Below are positions 21,775 through 32,296 of a DNA stretch of 64,000 bases, one piece after another. The translations under genes were made by a program, and so were the position numbers. The stretch comes from Polysphondylium violaceum (lineage: Eukaryota; Evosea; Eumycetozoa; Dictyosteliales; Dictyosteliaceae), in NCBI GenBank assembly GCA_000277445.1, contig AJWJ01000006.1, forward strand, positions 1 to 64,000, given 5' to 3'. Position 1 is the first letter of the stretch. Every line of letters begins with the position of its first letter. Below the pieces are notes generated by a model. The model did not search any database, was not told the origin of the DNA, and was given only the letters and a program-made list of their open reading frames with translations.

Positions 21775-23049
21775 TTATCCAAACACAATGATCCCGCCAG
21801 CATCTGAACTCTTGACATCAGAAATACCCCAATAGCTCACACCACATACAATCAACGTTGCCACAAAAATCGTCCATATTGTCAGTATCGATGGTTTCAT
21901 GTATCCCTTTTGAATATATTTTGACAACACCCTGATTCTTAGTAGTCCAACACAAATCAACAACAATCCATAGAGAAAATATACAATTGCCACTAAATGA
22001 TGTAATAACAAGAATAATAAGTATTAGATAATATTGTAAATAAATAATAAATAAACAATGAAAAGATAATTACAAACTAATGATTTGTTCGATACATTTA
22101 ATTTGGAAATGATGCCGACGCCCAATCCACACACAGAGAGACCTGTTCGAATATACCCTGCCAGCGATCTATCGGTTGCACACAAATCTTCGCTCGATAC
22201 TTCAGTGTCCTCGAGTCGAATCAGTTTCTTTGGTATCAAATACTTTTGTAATCTGACGCGAATGTTAAACTTTTTTCTCGAAAACCAATTGGGTCTCTTT
22301 ATGATAATGGGTGAGCTTTGATCTGACGATGTCAGAGGGCTGGTAATGGCGGACAAAGGTGGTTGTTTAGCACTGATGTTTGGTGTTGTGGGTGTAGAGT
22401 ATGATGACACTTCACTAGACTTTACTGATTTGGTTGAGGATCTTAGCGATTTAGTCGAGGATCTTAGTGACTTTGTCGAGGACCGAATATGAGGAGGTAC
22501 GTAAAAGAATGAAGAAAGGAACTCGCTTTCTTCTTGACTAATCTTTTGTTGCGGTTCATTGGATTCTAAATCTTCTTTTTCCAATACTCGATCTTCTTCT
22601 TCACTTGATTCCTCTTGTTCGGATAATGATTCAATCGAAGGATGAGATATAGTTTCAAAAGTTGACTCTTCCTCTTTCTCTCCATGCTCTTCCCCTTCAG
22701 ATTCTATATCTGAAGAAGTTGGCATCTGTAGATTCTGTCTGATATGATGATCAACTAATAAATCTAAAATTTCATCTTCAACTTCATCATAAGCTTTATC
22801 GGAATAAATCTCTTCGTCGTCTTGATCCTGTTTATTTATATTCTCGTCATCAGGTGATTCTTCGACACTATACATTGATGTGAAAAAGTGTTTGAATCTA
22901 TGACTGCCACTACTCCTACTGCTACTGCTGCTACTACTACTACTACTACTGCTACTACTACTGCTGCTAGTATCATCCCTTTCGTTCCTACTCTTTCTTT
23001 TAAATAGATCTTTTAATTCAAATTCATTCTTTTGTTTTTTTTCGCTCAT
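21775..23049 (-). CDS. DUF202-domain membrane protein with acidic Ser-rich N-terminus
   Basis: Exons 23049-22074 and 21992-21775 (81-base intron) give 397 residues. Residues 1-270 are low complexity: a poly-Ser tract, Glu/Ser-rich blocks and three copies of a SSTKSLR unit. The C-terminal 120 residues form a DUF202/VTC1-like module. It starts ATDRSLAGYIRTGLSVCGLG (the family has a similar NERTxLAWxRTGLS), then AIVYFLYGLLLICVGL across the splice and a last span TIWTIFVATLIVCGV. Such domains occur alone in bacteria and in the vacuolar polyphosphate complex; no SPX or polymerase domain is seen here. Function is unknown. The protein is likely phosphorylated and vacuolar or endomembrane. Confidence 0.82.
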
Positions 23050-23237
23050 ATTTCTTCATCGTGATTTGTTTGTTTGCTGAAATTTACAAAAATGAGATAA
23101 AATCTTCAATTTAATTTTTTCTTTTTTTTTTTTTTTGAAAATCATTCATTTTTTGTAAAATAATATTAATTATAATTAATATATCTTCTGTTTAAACGAT
23201 CGTGATTGACTATCAATAAAAAGGACAGAGGTAAACG

Positions 23238-24333
23238 ATGGGAAAGAATAACTTATCATCTAATCCTATGGATACATATAGAAAACAGGTTAAAAAAAAA
23301 GAACAAGAAAAACAATTAGCAGAAAAGAATAAATCGTTTGAAAAAATATTAAATTCCCAAGATCCCGATGTTTTATTGCATGAATTAAAGAAACCAAGTA
23401 TGTGATTAGATTATTAGTCATGTATGTAGATTAAGAATACAACAGATTCTAATACAAAATCAATCTTAGTTTACAATATAGATGCTGCAGGTAAAGTTAA
23501 AAAAAAACAATTACAATCAGCCTATGATGCATTGACGAAAAAAAATGAACCAAAACAAACAAATACAACTAAAGTCGTGAAAATGTAACTACAGTCAACA
23601 GTATTCTAGATATTCAATAGTGAAAATAAAATTATTAATAATAATTTATATAAAACTAGGGATCCAGCACTTGAAGAAGCTATCAAAAAATATGGACCAC
23701 CTGAAGAATCTATTTACTATGATCCTGTACTAAATCCCTATGGTATCCCACCACCGGGAAAACCAAATATTAGAAAAAGTATGTCATAACCATCATATAT
23801 AATTATCATATTTAAATTAACTATTCTTCTTTATAGAACCAGCAGCAACAATGCCAATGATACCACCTCATCATCCACAACATTATCAACAAGGAATGGT
23901 ACCATCCCCACCTCCACCATTTTTCAAAAAGCAAGGAATTTTACCTTTTCCTCCTGGTATGCCTCCAATGATGCCACCAGGTTTTCCAGGTATGCCGCCA
24001 ATGATGCCTGGTATGCCTCCGATGATGCCACCAGGTTTTCCAGGTATGCCTCCAATGGTACCACCTCCTCCACCAAATACAAAACACTTACCACCACCAC
24101 CCATTGGTATGATACCTCCTCCACCACCGTTTATACCCGGATTTCTACCAAAACTAGGTCCACTTGTACACAATAATAGTAATAGTAATAACAGTAACAG
24201 TAGTAATAATAGTAATAATAAACCTTTAGAAAACAAAAATGATACAAAAGAAAAAGAAAAAGAAATAGAGCCAACAGAAGAAGAAGTAGATGAAGGTTTA
24301 GAAGAATTTATGAAAGAAATGAAAGATTACTAA
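23238..24333 (+). CDS. wbp11: WW domain-binding protein 11 homolog (splicing factor)
   Basis: Nuclear protein of the spliceosome that binds PQBP1/Npw38-type WW domains. Exons 23238-23397, 23470-23584, 23660-23778 and 23837-24333 give 296 residues. The N-terminus SSNPMDTYRKQVKKKEQEK matches the Wbp11 domain. Exon 3 has YYDPVLNPYGIPPPGKPN, resembling the family. The last exon holds a proline-rich region with repeated GMPPMMPPGFPGMPP units and PPPPP runs, the WW-binding part, then an Asn/Ser tract and an acidic Lys-rich tail. It starts 188 bases from the divergent DUF202 gene. Confidence 0.87.
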
Positions 24334-24497
24334 TAAATCTAATCATCCATTATTTAATAACATTTACAATAATTGCAGTCTTGATTTTATTTTTAAAGAA
24401 ACTCAACAATAAGACCAATAATAAGAATAAGAACAAGAAAATAATATTATTTATAAAAGATTCTAAATTTACACACTTAATCCAAGTGTCTATTTAT

Positions 24498-25139
24498 TTA
24501 ATACCAGTTAACATCAACACCTAAACCACAGACATCGAGATTACCATTGTATTGTTTGATGGCTGGGGTATTCCAACCACCGAATGGAGAGAAATCAGAG
24601 AAAGATGGGTTGTTGTCATAGTGAGCATACCATAATGGGAATTTGGCACCACCGTCAAAGTTACCCATGATTGGTTCCCATTGAGAGGCAGAGGTGTAGA
24701 CACCCAAGTGGACACCCATGGCTTCAGCACCAGAGACGAGATCGTTAAAGAAAGCTTGGTTAGCAGCTTGGTTGCTACCCCAGTAGAGACCTGGACCTTC
24801 GATATCTAACCAGATCATACCATAGTTGGCATTGTAACCCTTGAGATAGTTGACTAAAGATTGGACTTGACCGTAACCGTTACCGCATGATGGACATGGG
24901 AACATATAGGCATCGACATATTGGATACCAGCATCTCTGGCATTATAGATAGAGTGTGGACCGTTTGGATCTGGTTGACCAACGCTTTCCCAAGCTCTGA
25001 TAATGGCAAAATCGTAACCATTTGATTTTAAACATTGGAAGGCAGAGATATCACTGGCTGAAGAAATATCAACACCAATAGTAGCTGAGGCGATGCCAGC
25101 ACATGCAACGACAAAAGCAATTAATAATAATAATTTCAT
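24498..25139 (-). CDS. Secreted GH25 lysozyme
   Basis: Glycoside hydrolase family 25 muramidase that cuts bacterial peptidoglycan; amoebae use such enzymes to digest bacteria in phagosomes. A single exon of 213 residues. The signal peptide is MKLLLLIAFVVACAGIASA, followed by the family start TIGVDISSASD with its conserved Asp. The catalytic Asp-x-Glu is in MIWLDIEGPGLYWG. Later WYAHYDNNP and IKQYNGNLDVCGLGVDVNWY fit the barrel end with its conserved final Asp-x-Asn/Asp. Codon use is strongly biased to GGT/ACC/TTG forms, as in highly expressed dictyostelid genes. A TATA box and CCAAT motif lie upstream. Confidence 0.93.
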   Translation of the reverse strand: MKLLLLIAFVVACAGIASATIGVDISSASDISAFQCLKSNGYDFAIIRAWESVGQPDPNGPHSIYNARDAGIQYVDAYMFPCPSCGNGYGQVQSLVNYLKGYNANYGMIWLDIEGPGLYWGSNQAANQAFFNDLVSGAEAMGVHLGVYTSASQWEPIMGNFDGGAKFPLWYAHYDNNPSFSDFSPFGGWNTPAIKQYNGNLDVCGLGVDVNWY

Positions 25140-25196
25140 TTTGTATAGATAAATAATAATAAAGAGATGTGAATGAATGAAAAGAAAAATGACCTG

Positions 25197-25216
25197 CTTT
25201 TATATCAGCTGATTGG
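25197..25216 (-). promoter_or_regulatory. TATA box and CCAAT motif of the lysozyme gene
   Basis: On the minus strand CCAATCAGCTGATATAAAAG reads toward the lysozyme start, 58 bases away. The spacing and the strongly biased codons of the gene fit a strong promoter. Confidence 0.5.
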
Positions 25217-26034
25217 AATCGCAAAGCAGGACACCGCATTAGAAGATTTTTTTAAAATAAAAAAATAAAAATAAAAATAAAAAAAAAGTTTTAAAAACTG
25301 ATGAGTTTTTTAGGCCCTACAAGGCGTTGAGTGCGGGGTTTTCAGTTTGGCAATCAACAATGTTGTCTTTTTTTAACATTTTAGATTTTTTTTTTTTTGC
25401 CAAAATTCACATTGGATTTAATGCGTGTCCCTAACCTGGTACAGATTTTTTTGATATAAACCCATTTTTTTTATTGGTATCAATCAATTGGGCCAGGGTA
25501 AAGGCAGCATGCATACCCACGATCCGATTCGAATATTCCAATGAAAAAGAATTTAGAAATACAGCATTGTAAAATGAATGATATTTTAAAATTATCTCTT
25601 TCCCTAATTTAATTTTTATACTTTTTATCATATTTAACCAAAAGATCCCCATATTTTCACAACTCATTAAAATCTTTTAAATATCTAATCTCCTAAGATG
25701 ATGATCATTTATTGATAATGTGGCTTTTTCCTTTTATATGGGATTTTTGCACATTTGCTCTTTCACCAGGTGAAAAAATCGGGACTGGTAAATTCATCAT
25801 TGGGGTTTCATTATATTAAGATGATAAAATAATTTAATACGACAAAGTCCTATGAAGTAAGTAAATGCATTCAAACTACATAGCACAAATTGTCTTTTCT
25901 ATTAATTTTCCCGAGATAAATGTATTTTATCCTTAAAAAAGTTATGTTATAAGGGATTGTAATCAATTAAATATCTATTTTTAAGGTATTAGTTTAGAAA
26001 AAATGAGTTTTCAGGTTTTATGTAGATTCGGGAC

Positions 26035-26157
26035 TTTTTTAGTCATTATTATAATACTCTAATACCTCTCATAAATAACATTACTAATATACAAAGGGAT
26101 ATCCTTTTTCGATATTTATAAAAATCTATCTCTCAATAATTGCTATTAGTTTTGAAA
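26035..26157. repeat. Left arm of inverted repeat around the FNIP gene
   Basis: Its reverse complement matches 28661-28786 along most of its length, by eye roughly 70 percent. Shared blocks include TCAAAAC, TAGATTTTTA, AAAGGAT, CCTTTGT, GAGAGGTATTAGAG and an end of about six A. It lies about 515 bases before the FNIP start codon. Confidence 0.7.
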
Positions 26158-26328
26158 ATAAATCTTTTTTTTCACAAAAGATCATAGTACAGTACAAGTT
26201 TGCATAAATCACAAATCCTCATTTTTTAAAAAAAAAAAAAAAAAAAAAAAATAAGAAATCCATCCATTCTACTTTGATCAAAGTCTTTAATTAGCACATG
26301 TAAAGATGATTGTCTTGTCCTTACATCA

Positions 26329-26439
26329 TTAAGTTGAATATGAGCATTCATTATGAGGCTTGTTTGTTTCATCAGTTTCATTTGATGTTGCTTCTCTTTC
26401 CAACTGATTACTAGCTAAAGTGTTCTCTTTTTTACTCAT
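26329..26439 (-). other. Small open frame, possible gene remnant
   Basis: 36 codons from ATG, beginning MSKKENTLASNQLERE, with a charged, protein-like composition. Just downstream another frame reads AHIQLNDVRTRQSSLHVLI and on to DQSRMDGFLI without a stop. Two protein-like frames side by side suggest a decayed gene or an unseen splice. No family is recognised. Confidence 0.25.
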
Positions 26440-26504
26440 TTTCACTCAATCTTCAATTTAAAATAATTATTGATAATTTGGATGGTCGCCTGGAGAAAAA
26501 AAAA

Positions 26505-26538
<34 letters not shown>

Positions 26539-26672
26539 AACTTTCTTTGTCACTGGTAATTCTTGTTTAAACAGAGATGTCTGAATTTAGATGGCAGATG
26601 TGTATTTAATAAAATGTAAACGTTCATTGCTCATTACTTGATGTAGCCTCTAAACTCAAGAGCAAAGCAACT

Positions 26673-28634
26673 ATGTGCTCAACAACCACAACATTGTTTT
26701 TTAAAATTTTAAGAAACCAATACCTTAAAACATTGATTCAATCATTTCGTTTAGAAAATGTAACGATTCATTCAACATTGCAATATGTTGACAATAATTT
26801 ACATTATCTAAAGACTGTGGATAGTGTTGAATTCAACACACAATTGGTGTTGTGCCTAGACAAGGATTCAATTGCAAATTATCATTCAAACAAAAGAGTG
26901 TATTCACTTGTTAAACATATAGACATACAAGAGTCAATAGAATTAACAAGTGATAAGCCATTGTCTGCTCATTTGTTATCACTTACTATAAACAAACCAC
27001 CAATCAATGGAATTCAATGTGGCAGTATAAGTAATTGTATGTTGACAAAGATGGAAATCAAAGTGCTTGATCAATCGATAGTCAAGGGATTATTACCACC
27101 CTATCTAGAGTATTTATCAATTGATGAAATGTTTCAACACCACATTGAAGACGAATCTCTTCCTAAAACACTGGCAGTTTTAAAATTGAAATCCTTCCAT
27201 CAAAAGATTCCTCTCAACACAATTCCACATGGTGTTTATTTAGAAATTGGATCTCTATCTTGTCCGTATGATCATTCATTTGATAAAGGTGTTTTACCAA
27301 ACCATTTATCCCATCTCAAAGTAGCTTTCCAAAGTCTAGATCAATATAATAATTCCAGTCTACCCATGGGTACAACAATTGATTTATATATTTCCAAAAG
27401 TGATGATGACTCTAACCCAGTAGTTTCCAGTGGAATCCAACCTTTGTTTAGTCACAACAATATGAAGCGTATAGGATTCTCTGGAGGATTTGAAAGAAAA
27501 TTAAAAGTTGGCGACATTCCTTTAAGTGTAGAGCAAATAACATTTTCAAAATATCAACACTCTTTGGAAAAAGGTGTCTTGCCATTTAATTTAAAAGAGT
27601 TGCAATTTATGTTTATCAATCAGCCCCTAGCAATGTATTCTCTCCCAGAATCAATACAAACGCTATCATTGGGTAATTTTAATTTAGACCTAAGTCCAAA
27701 CTCATTACCAAACTCTATAACAAGTTTAGAAATGAATAGATTTAATCAAGAATTAACTGCTAACTCTTTACCCAGACAATTGAATAAATTGTTTATGTTT
27801 AAATATAACAAAGCTCTACTATCAAATATATTACCTACATGCATCCAACATTTGGAATTAAATAGTTTTAATCAAGCATTGCAGCCATTTGTTCTTCCAA
27901 GTGGCCTCACTCGATTGGTTATGGATGGATTTAGCCAACCTCTTTCTTGCTCTTTACCAAACTCATTAGCATACCTATCGTTGGCAAATTTTAACCAACC
28001 CTTGAAATCTAATCAACTTCCAGTATCTTTAAAAACACTCATACTATCCTCATACAATCAACCAATACTATCAAATGATATTTTACCACATGGTATCACA
28101 ACCCTTGATCTAAACACCAAAGGAGCATCATCCCAAGACACTATGTACAACACTCATTCACTCCCCTCTTCAATCACTAATCTTTGTATAGGATACAACC
28201 ACCATTGCACACAAGACATCTTTTCGTCAACCCCACAACTCGAAAAACTCACAGTCTTTATGAATGCCACCGATGGGGGCTATAAAATCATTTTTACAAA
28301 AAACAAGCCCACCACTATCACCAAAATATCTCAGGGCTATTCATTTCAACTCACGCACTTGCCAAACATTTCGTCGATAACTTCTTTCAAACACGATATC
28401 TTTTCCCAATTGCTTCAAATCAAAGACATACAATTCGCCATCCTCCCCACGGCGACCCTTGTCTCGCTCTCATACTTTTCACCATCCCTTCTTGCTCTCC
28501 AACTCGTTGAAATTCTTCCAATATGTAGTCGTATCCATTTAAACACGCCTCAGTACATCCCGCTCTCATCGCCCAATAATCGCCTGTTGTCTGCACTAAC
28601 ACACTTAAAAATCGGCGCCATATTTAGCAAATAA
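26673..28634 (+). CDS. FNIP-repeat protein
   Basis: A single exon of 653 residues. The start of the protein (LFFKILRNQYLKTLI) is typical of the dictyostelid FNIP family, where it may be an F-box-like segment. From about residue 130 to 500 come tandem repeats of some 22 residues of the leucine-rich type, with the FNxxL core: SLPNSITSLEMNRFNQELT, and similar units with FNQAL, FSQPL, FNQPL and YNQPI. No enzyme motif or membrane span is seen. The last 180 residues use more C-ending codons and have weaker repeats. Family members are numerous in Dictyostelium and mostly of unknown role, probably protein binding. This copy is framed by an inverted repeat. Confidence 0.9.
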   Translation: MCSTTTTLFFKILRNQYLKTLIQSFRLENVTIHSTLQYVDNNLHYLKTVDSVEFNTQLVLCLDKDSIANYHSNKRVYSLVKHIDIQESIELTSDKPLSAHLLSLTINKPPINGIQCGSISNCMLTKMEIKVLDQSIVKGLLPPYLEYLSIDEMFQHHIEDESLPKTLAVLKLKSFHQKIPLNTIPHGVYLEIGSLSCPYDHSFDKGVLPNHLSHLKVAFQSLDQYNNSSLPMGTTIDLYISKSDDDSNPVVSSGIQPLFSHNNMKRIGFSGGFERKLKVGDIPLSVEQITFSKYQHSLEKGVLPFNLKELQFMFINQPLAMYSLPESIQTLSLGNFNLDLSPNSLPNSITSLEMNRFNQELTANSLPRQLNKLFMFKYNKALLSNILPTCIQHLELNSFNQALQPFVLPSGLTRLVMDGFSQPLSCSLPNSLAYLSLANFNQPLKSNQLPVSLKTLILSSYNQPILSNDILPHGITTLDLNTKGASSQDTMYNTHSLPSSITNLCIGYNHHCTQDIFSSTPQLEKLTVFMNATDGGYKIIFTKNKPTTITKISQGYSFQLTHLPNISSITSFKHDIFSQLLQIKDIQFAILPTATLVSLSYFSPSLLALQLVEILPICSRIHLNTPQYIPLSSPNNRLLSALTHLKIGAIFSK

Positions 28635-28660
28635 AAACTGCATTTTTACTTGAAAAATAG

Positions 28661-28786
28661 ATTCAAAACAAATGTCAACTATTGATAGGTTATAGATTTT
28701 TACAATTATCTAAAAGGATCCTTTGTCGTATTTAAATGTTATTGAGAGGTATTAGAGAGTATTACATTATGATAATGTGTAAAAAA
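28661..28786. repeat. Right arm of inverted repeat around the FNIP gene
   Basis: Begins 27 bases after the FNIP stop codon and is the diverged inverted partner of 26035-26157. Together they enclose the gene plus about 500 bases of upstream sequence. Confidence 0.7.
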
Positions 28787-28926
28787 TCAAGAAAAAAAAA
28801 GAGAAAAATCTTTTTTTTTTTTCACGAATGGGCACCTGGGCTTGTCGGAAAGTTTGCTTCTTTTTTTTTATACCTTGATACATCATCATATAGAGATAAT
28901 CACACAGGATAGGAGGAAAGAGGAGA

Positions 28927-29667
28927 ATGAATATTCAATCAAAGCTACTATTTTTATTATTTATAACTTGTGTTGTTGGATTAGCAACATCAGCACTTTC
29001 ATCAGACACTCAAACATGTACGGCCTGTGTTCAACTGATGAGCAATGACATTATTATAAACACAGCAAAACAAGGTTGTGAAGAATGTAGTTCACTTTCT
29101 GCAGGTTTCAAAGACCTTTGTCAAAGGGTTTGCACCCTTCCATTGGTTCAAGAACTTTCAGAATCAGATCCTATTCAGGCTTGTCAATCATTGAGCATGT
29201 GTCCCGCAGAACTCAACTCATCGGCCAATATCACAATTTTGACAGTTAATCCAGCCATTTCGGAATATGGCGATACTTTGAAACTTGATGTAGAATTTAA
29301 AGTCACATCTCCTATTGGTACAGGTCAATTGGTTTTCGAAACTGTGGACCCAAATGGAAAAAAGTTTGGTCAAAAATCATTGTTGATTAGTGTCGCCAAT
29401 GGTGTTTACAAAGATAGCTATTCTTTTACATTCACCAATGAAAAGCAATACCCATCAGGATTCTATTGGACCTGGGTATCAGTTTGCGAAGGCACTTGTG
29501 GATCAGTGTCTGCCACCACACTTTCAAAACATTCTACAAGCTATATGCTTTCGGGACCCTATGGCTCTGGATCCGGAGGCAGCGGTGGCGGCAGTGGCAG
29601 TGGATCAGGAGGCAGTGGATCCACAGGTAGTGGTAGTGGATCGGGTGGTCTGTACAACTATTATTAA
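28927..29667 (+). CDS. Countin-family secreted protein
   Basis: Countin is part of the secreted counting factor that sets group size in Dictyostelium. A single exon of 246 residues. After the signal peptide (LLFLLFITCVVGLATSA) comes a Cys-rich saposin-like segment: CTACVQLMSND, AKQGCEECSSLSAGF, LCQRVCTLPLVQELSESDPI and ACQSLSMCP, which follow countin closely as I recall it. The middle is a beta-rich domain with VFETVDPNG and VSVCEGTCGS. The tail is a Gly/Ser repeat of about 40 residues ending LYNYY. No GPI signal or membrane span is seen, so it is secreted. Which of the countin paralogs it corresponds to needs a tree. Confidence 0.75.
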   Translation: MNIQSKLLFLLFITCVVGLATSALSSDTQTCTACVQLMSNDIIINTAKQGCEECSSLSAGFKDLCQRVCTLPLVQELSESDPIQACQSLSMCPAELNSSANITILTVNPAISEYGDTLKLDVEFKVTSPIGTGQLVFETVDPNGKKFGQKSLLISVANGVYKDSYSFTFTNEKQYPSGFYWTWVSVCEGTCGSVSATTLSKHSTSYMLSGPYGSGSGGSGGGSGSGSGGSGSTGSGSGSGGLYNYY

Positions 29668-29854
29668 AATGGTTTAGTACTTTTAATTTTGATTTATTTT
29701 ACTCTCTTACTGGTGTCTAAAATAAACAAACATTTAACAATGTGTATATATTTTATTATATTTTTAATCAAACTATTATTGATTTAATAGTTTGAGTGTT
29801 TCTTTTATTTATATTAGTATAGGATACAATGGTAGTGGTAGTATTGGATAATTA

Positions 29855-31633
29855 TTAAGGTTCTCTTAAATTTAGTAAAGTCTTGGGATATAAATTTAAA
29901 TCCCAAATTGTTTTGGAATTGTCAGCTAATACCTCTTTGGGATAGGTGGTCAGGATTTCATAGGTGTCTGTGTTTATGGTGGATTGGCTTTCAGAGAGAT
30001 GGATATCAATCCAGTCACGAATGGATTGGAGGGTGTTGTTTACATAGAATTTTCTCGTGATTCTTTGGCCATCGGGTGGAAGAGAAATACTAATTTCACA
30101 GATTTTAATAGGTGAAGCTTTGATTTGATCTGGCGATAACGAAAGAGAGGGATCAGCTGGTAAACGAGTCTTTTTGGTATTTAGTGCATTTTCTTTTTCC
30201 ATTTGAAGAGATAGCGCCATTGCCTCCTCCATTTGTTTTTTCTCTTCTTTTTCCCTCTCTTCTTTTTTCAATTTCTCTTCTCTTTCCTTGTCTCTCATCA
30301 ATGCCTCTTGGTATTCTCTTTGTTGCTCTTGAAGTATTCTTCTAGATTCCTTGATCATTCTCTTGTTACCCAATCTTGCTTTTTCGTGTGGTGTAAGGAA
30401 GTTTTGAGCATCTGGATTGTCTTCAAAATATTGATCATCTTCATCAGGACTCTCGCTTTCACCTTCATAGTATTGATCAACAGATTCTCTAATTTCATTA
30501 TCATGATCACCACCTCCACCTCCAAATCTAACTTTTCTATTATTGTTATACACTGGTGATGGTGTTCTAACAGGCTTCTTTTTATTGGTATTACTAGGTG
30601 AATTATTACTATTATTACTATTAATACTATTTGTTGGTGATGAAGGTGTGTTGCTGTGAAAGTTTCTATTGCTAGGAGAGTTATTACTAGTATTTGATTG
30701 TTGTTTTGGAGAAGATATTAATAATGATTCTCTAATGGCTCTTTGTAAAGCTTCTTCTTCATCGTCAAATCCTTGTTGGTATTGTTTCATTAATTCAGTT
30801 TCATCATATTCATCTTCATAATCATCGTCTTCATATTCATCATCATCCTCATCTTGAATAAAAGCTCTAGGTGGTCTAGTACCACTATATCCACCATTGC
30901 TCGTGTCTCCACCACCGCCACCGCCTTGTTGTTCTTGTAATCTTCTTCTATACTCTTGTGCCTGCTCAAAGATATCTTGTGGTCTGACATGACTAAGGGG
31001 ACCTTTATTTCTTTCATTTGAAATATTGGTCATAAAATCACGTTGAAGGAATGGTGTATAGTTTCCAAAATGACCGCCACCATTTGCATTTACATTGCAT
31101 GCACCCACTCCAATACCTGGTGATGTTCCTGCTTGTGGTCCACCACTAATACCACCTGATCCTCCAAGTGATGATGAAGTAGTGGTTGTTGAAGATGAAG
31201 TAGAAGAAGAAGAGGAGGAGGATGTCACAGAAAAAGCATTACTACTGTTTGTTCTAGTGGGTGTTGGTTTATTAGTTGTGGTTGTACTATGAGCGTACAC
31301 TTGTGATACACTTCCATTGTGAGGATTAACAGATGTTTGAACTGATTGAGTAGTTACTCTAGAATATCCACCATCATCCATAACTGCTTCTTCTACTACC
31401 ATTTGATGACGATTTAAATTATTATTAGGACTACCACTGCCATTTCCACTACTGCTACTACTACGACTACTACTGTGATGGTTTCTATGTCTGTTATTAC
31501 CACTTAAACCTATAAAGCTTGTTCCACCACCACTACTGCTTGGTGACAAGTCTCTTGTTGTTCTAATATTACTTCTTCTACCGCTACTACTGCTGCTGCT
31601 GCTACTACTACGATGACTATTGTTATTACTCAT
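29855..31633 (-). CDS. UIM and UBX domain protein (p97/Cdc48 adaptor)
   Basis: A single exon of 592 residues. UBX proteins bind the ATPase p97/Cdc48 and bring it ubiquitylated clients. The first 240 residues are Ser, Asn, Gly and Thr runs. A ubiquitin-interacting motif is seen as EEALQRAIRESLLIS near residue 290, and a second possible one as EEAMALSLQME near 475. Between them lie acidic blocks and an Arg/Glu-rich coiled coil. The C-terminus is a UBX domain: ICEISISLPPDGQRITRKFY, IRDWIDIHL, YEILTTYPKEVL and a final TLLNLREP. The usual Phe-Pro-Arg loop appears as YPKE. There is no thioredoxin-like UAS domain. Confidence 0.85.
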   Translation of the reverse strand: MSNNNSHRSSSSSSSSSGRRSNIRTTRDLSPSSSGGGTSFIGLSGNNRHRNHHSSSRSSSSSGNGSGSPNNNLNRHQMVVEEAVMDDGGYSRVTTQSVQTSVNPHNGSVSQVYAHSTTTTNKPTPTRTNSSNAFSVTSSSSSSSTSSSTTTTSSSLGGSGGISGGPQAGTSPGIGVGACNVNANGGGHFGNYTPFLQRDFMTNISNERNKGPLSHVRPQDIFEQAQEYRRRLQEQQGGGGGGDTSNGGYSGTRPPRAFIQDEDDDEYEDDDYEDEYDETELMKQYQQGFDDEEEALQRAIRESLLISSPKQQSNTSNNSPSNRNFHSNTPSSPTNSINSNNSNNSPSNTNKKKPVRTPSPVYNNNRKVRFGGGGGDHDNEIRESVDQYYEGESESPDEDDQYFEDNPDAQNFLTPHEKARLGNKRMIKESRRILQEQQREYQEALMRDKEREEKLKKEEREKEEKKQMEEAMALSLQMEKENALNTKKTRLPADPSLSLSPDQIKASPIKICEISISLPPDGQRITRKFYVNNTLQSIRDWIDIHLSESQSTINTDTYEILTTYPKEVLADNSKTIWDLNLYPKTLLNLREP

Positions 31634-32211
31634 TTTGATTTAAAATATATATGTTGCTGTGTATGTGAATATAAAAACAAAATGATTAGTGAAAGTAAAG
31701 AATTTTAAAAATATTTTGTGTGTGTGTTGTGTGGGTGATTAAAATAAAAATAAATGTTTAACGTTTGAATCTCTAATTTTCTCGTTTTATTGAAAAGTAA
31801 AATATAAATTACAGATATCTGATGATGATCAAAATTTTTACTAATTTTTGGGGAATCCTAAAAATGGAAAAAAACAAGAGTTTTAAATAATGAAAGGAGA
31901 ATTAATTAATTTTGGAGTGGGGAATGTATCTCATATTCTAATATAAATAATGAGGAATGAGTAGTAGTAATCAATAAATATCTCTATCGAGATTTAAAGT
32001 ATGAAGTTTGTGTTTTTGCTTATCGATATTTAGATTGTTCAAATTTAATGGTCAGCCATATACTAGAATGAGCTGCCCAAACGAATATAAGGCTTAAAAA
32101 TTAGATGTAGTTTATGCTGAAGAGAGGGATGATTTAATAGATGAAGTCGACCCTGCAGATCAATTAAAATTAGACATTATAAAAAGTGTTTGTTTTGAAA
32201 AAGATGATGAA

Positions 32212-32244
<33 letters not shown>

Positions 32245-32296
32245 CGAAATCATCAAAACAAAAAAACGATAAAAATTCATAAATTTATATTACACA
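31634..32296. other. Intergenic with a coding remnant
   Basis: Divergent promoter region between the UBX gene and the exonuclease gene. The only notable content is a broken protein-like frame at 32068-32226. Confidence 0.5.
32068..32226 (+). pseudogene. Degraded coding remnant, unidentified
   Basis: One frame reads MSCPNEYKA, a TAA at 32095, then KLDVVYAEERDDLIDEVDPA and on to FEKDDELKNK before a stop at 32224. The composition is protein-like for 50 codons around a single stop. It could instead be a short downstream exon of a lost gene. I do not recognise the family. Confidence 0.3.

Larger units (their letters stand above)
25140..26672. other. 1.5-kb intergenic region
   Basis: It holds the lysozyme promoter, the left arm of the inverted repeat at 26035-26157, a small minus-strand open frame at 26329-26439, and A runs near 26230-26252 and 26496-26536. 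A 78-codon minus-strand frame at 25431-25667 has a fairly normal composition but no family match and no splice partner, so I do not call it. Confidence 0.55.

Noticed and set aside
25431-25667. 78-codon minus-strand open frame upstream of the lysozyme gene
   Set aside because: Composition is not unlike protein, but there is no recognisable motif, no good leader and no second exon; kept only as a note.
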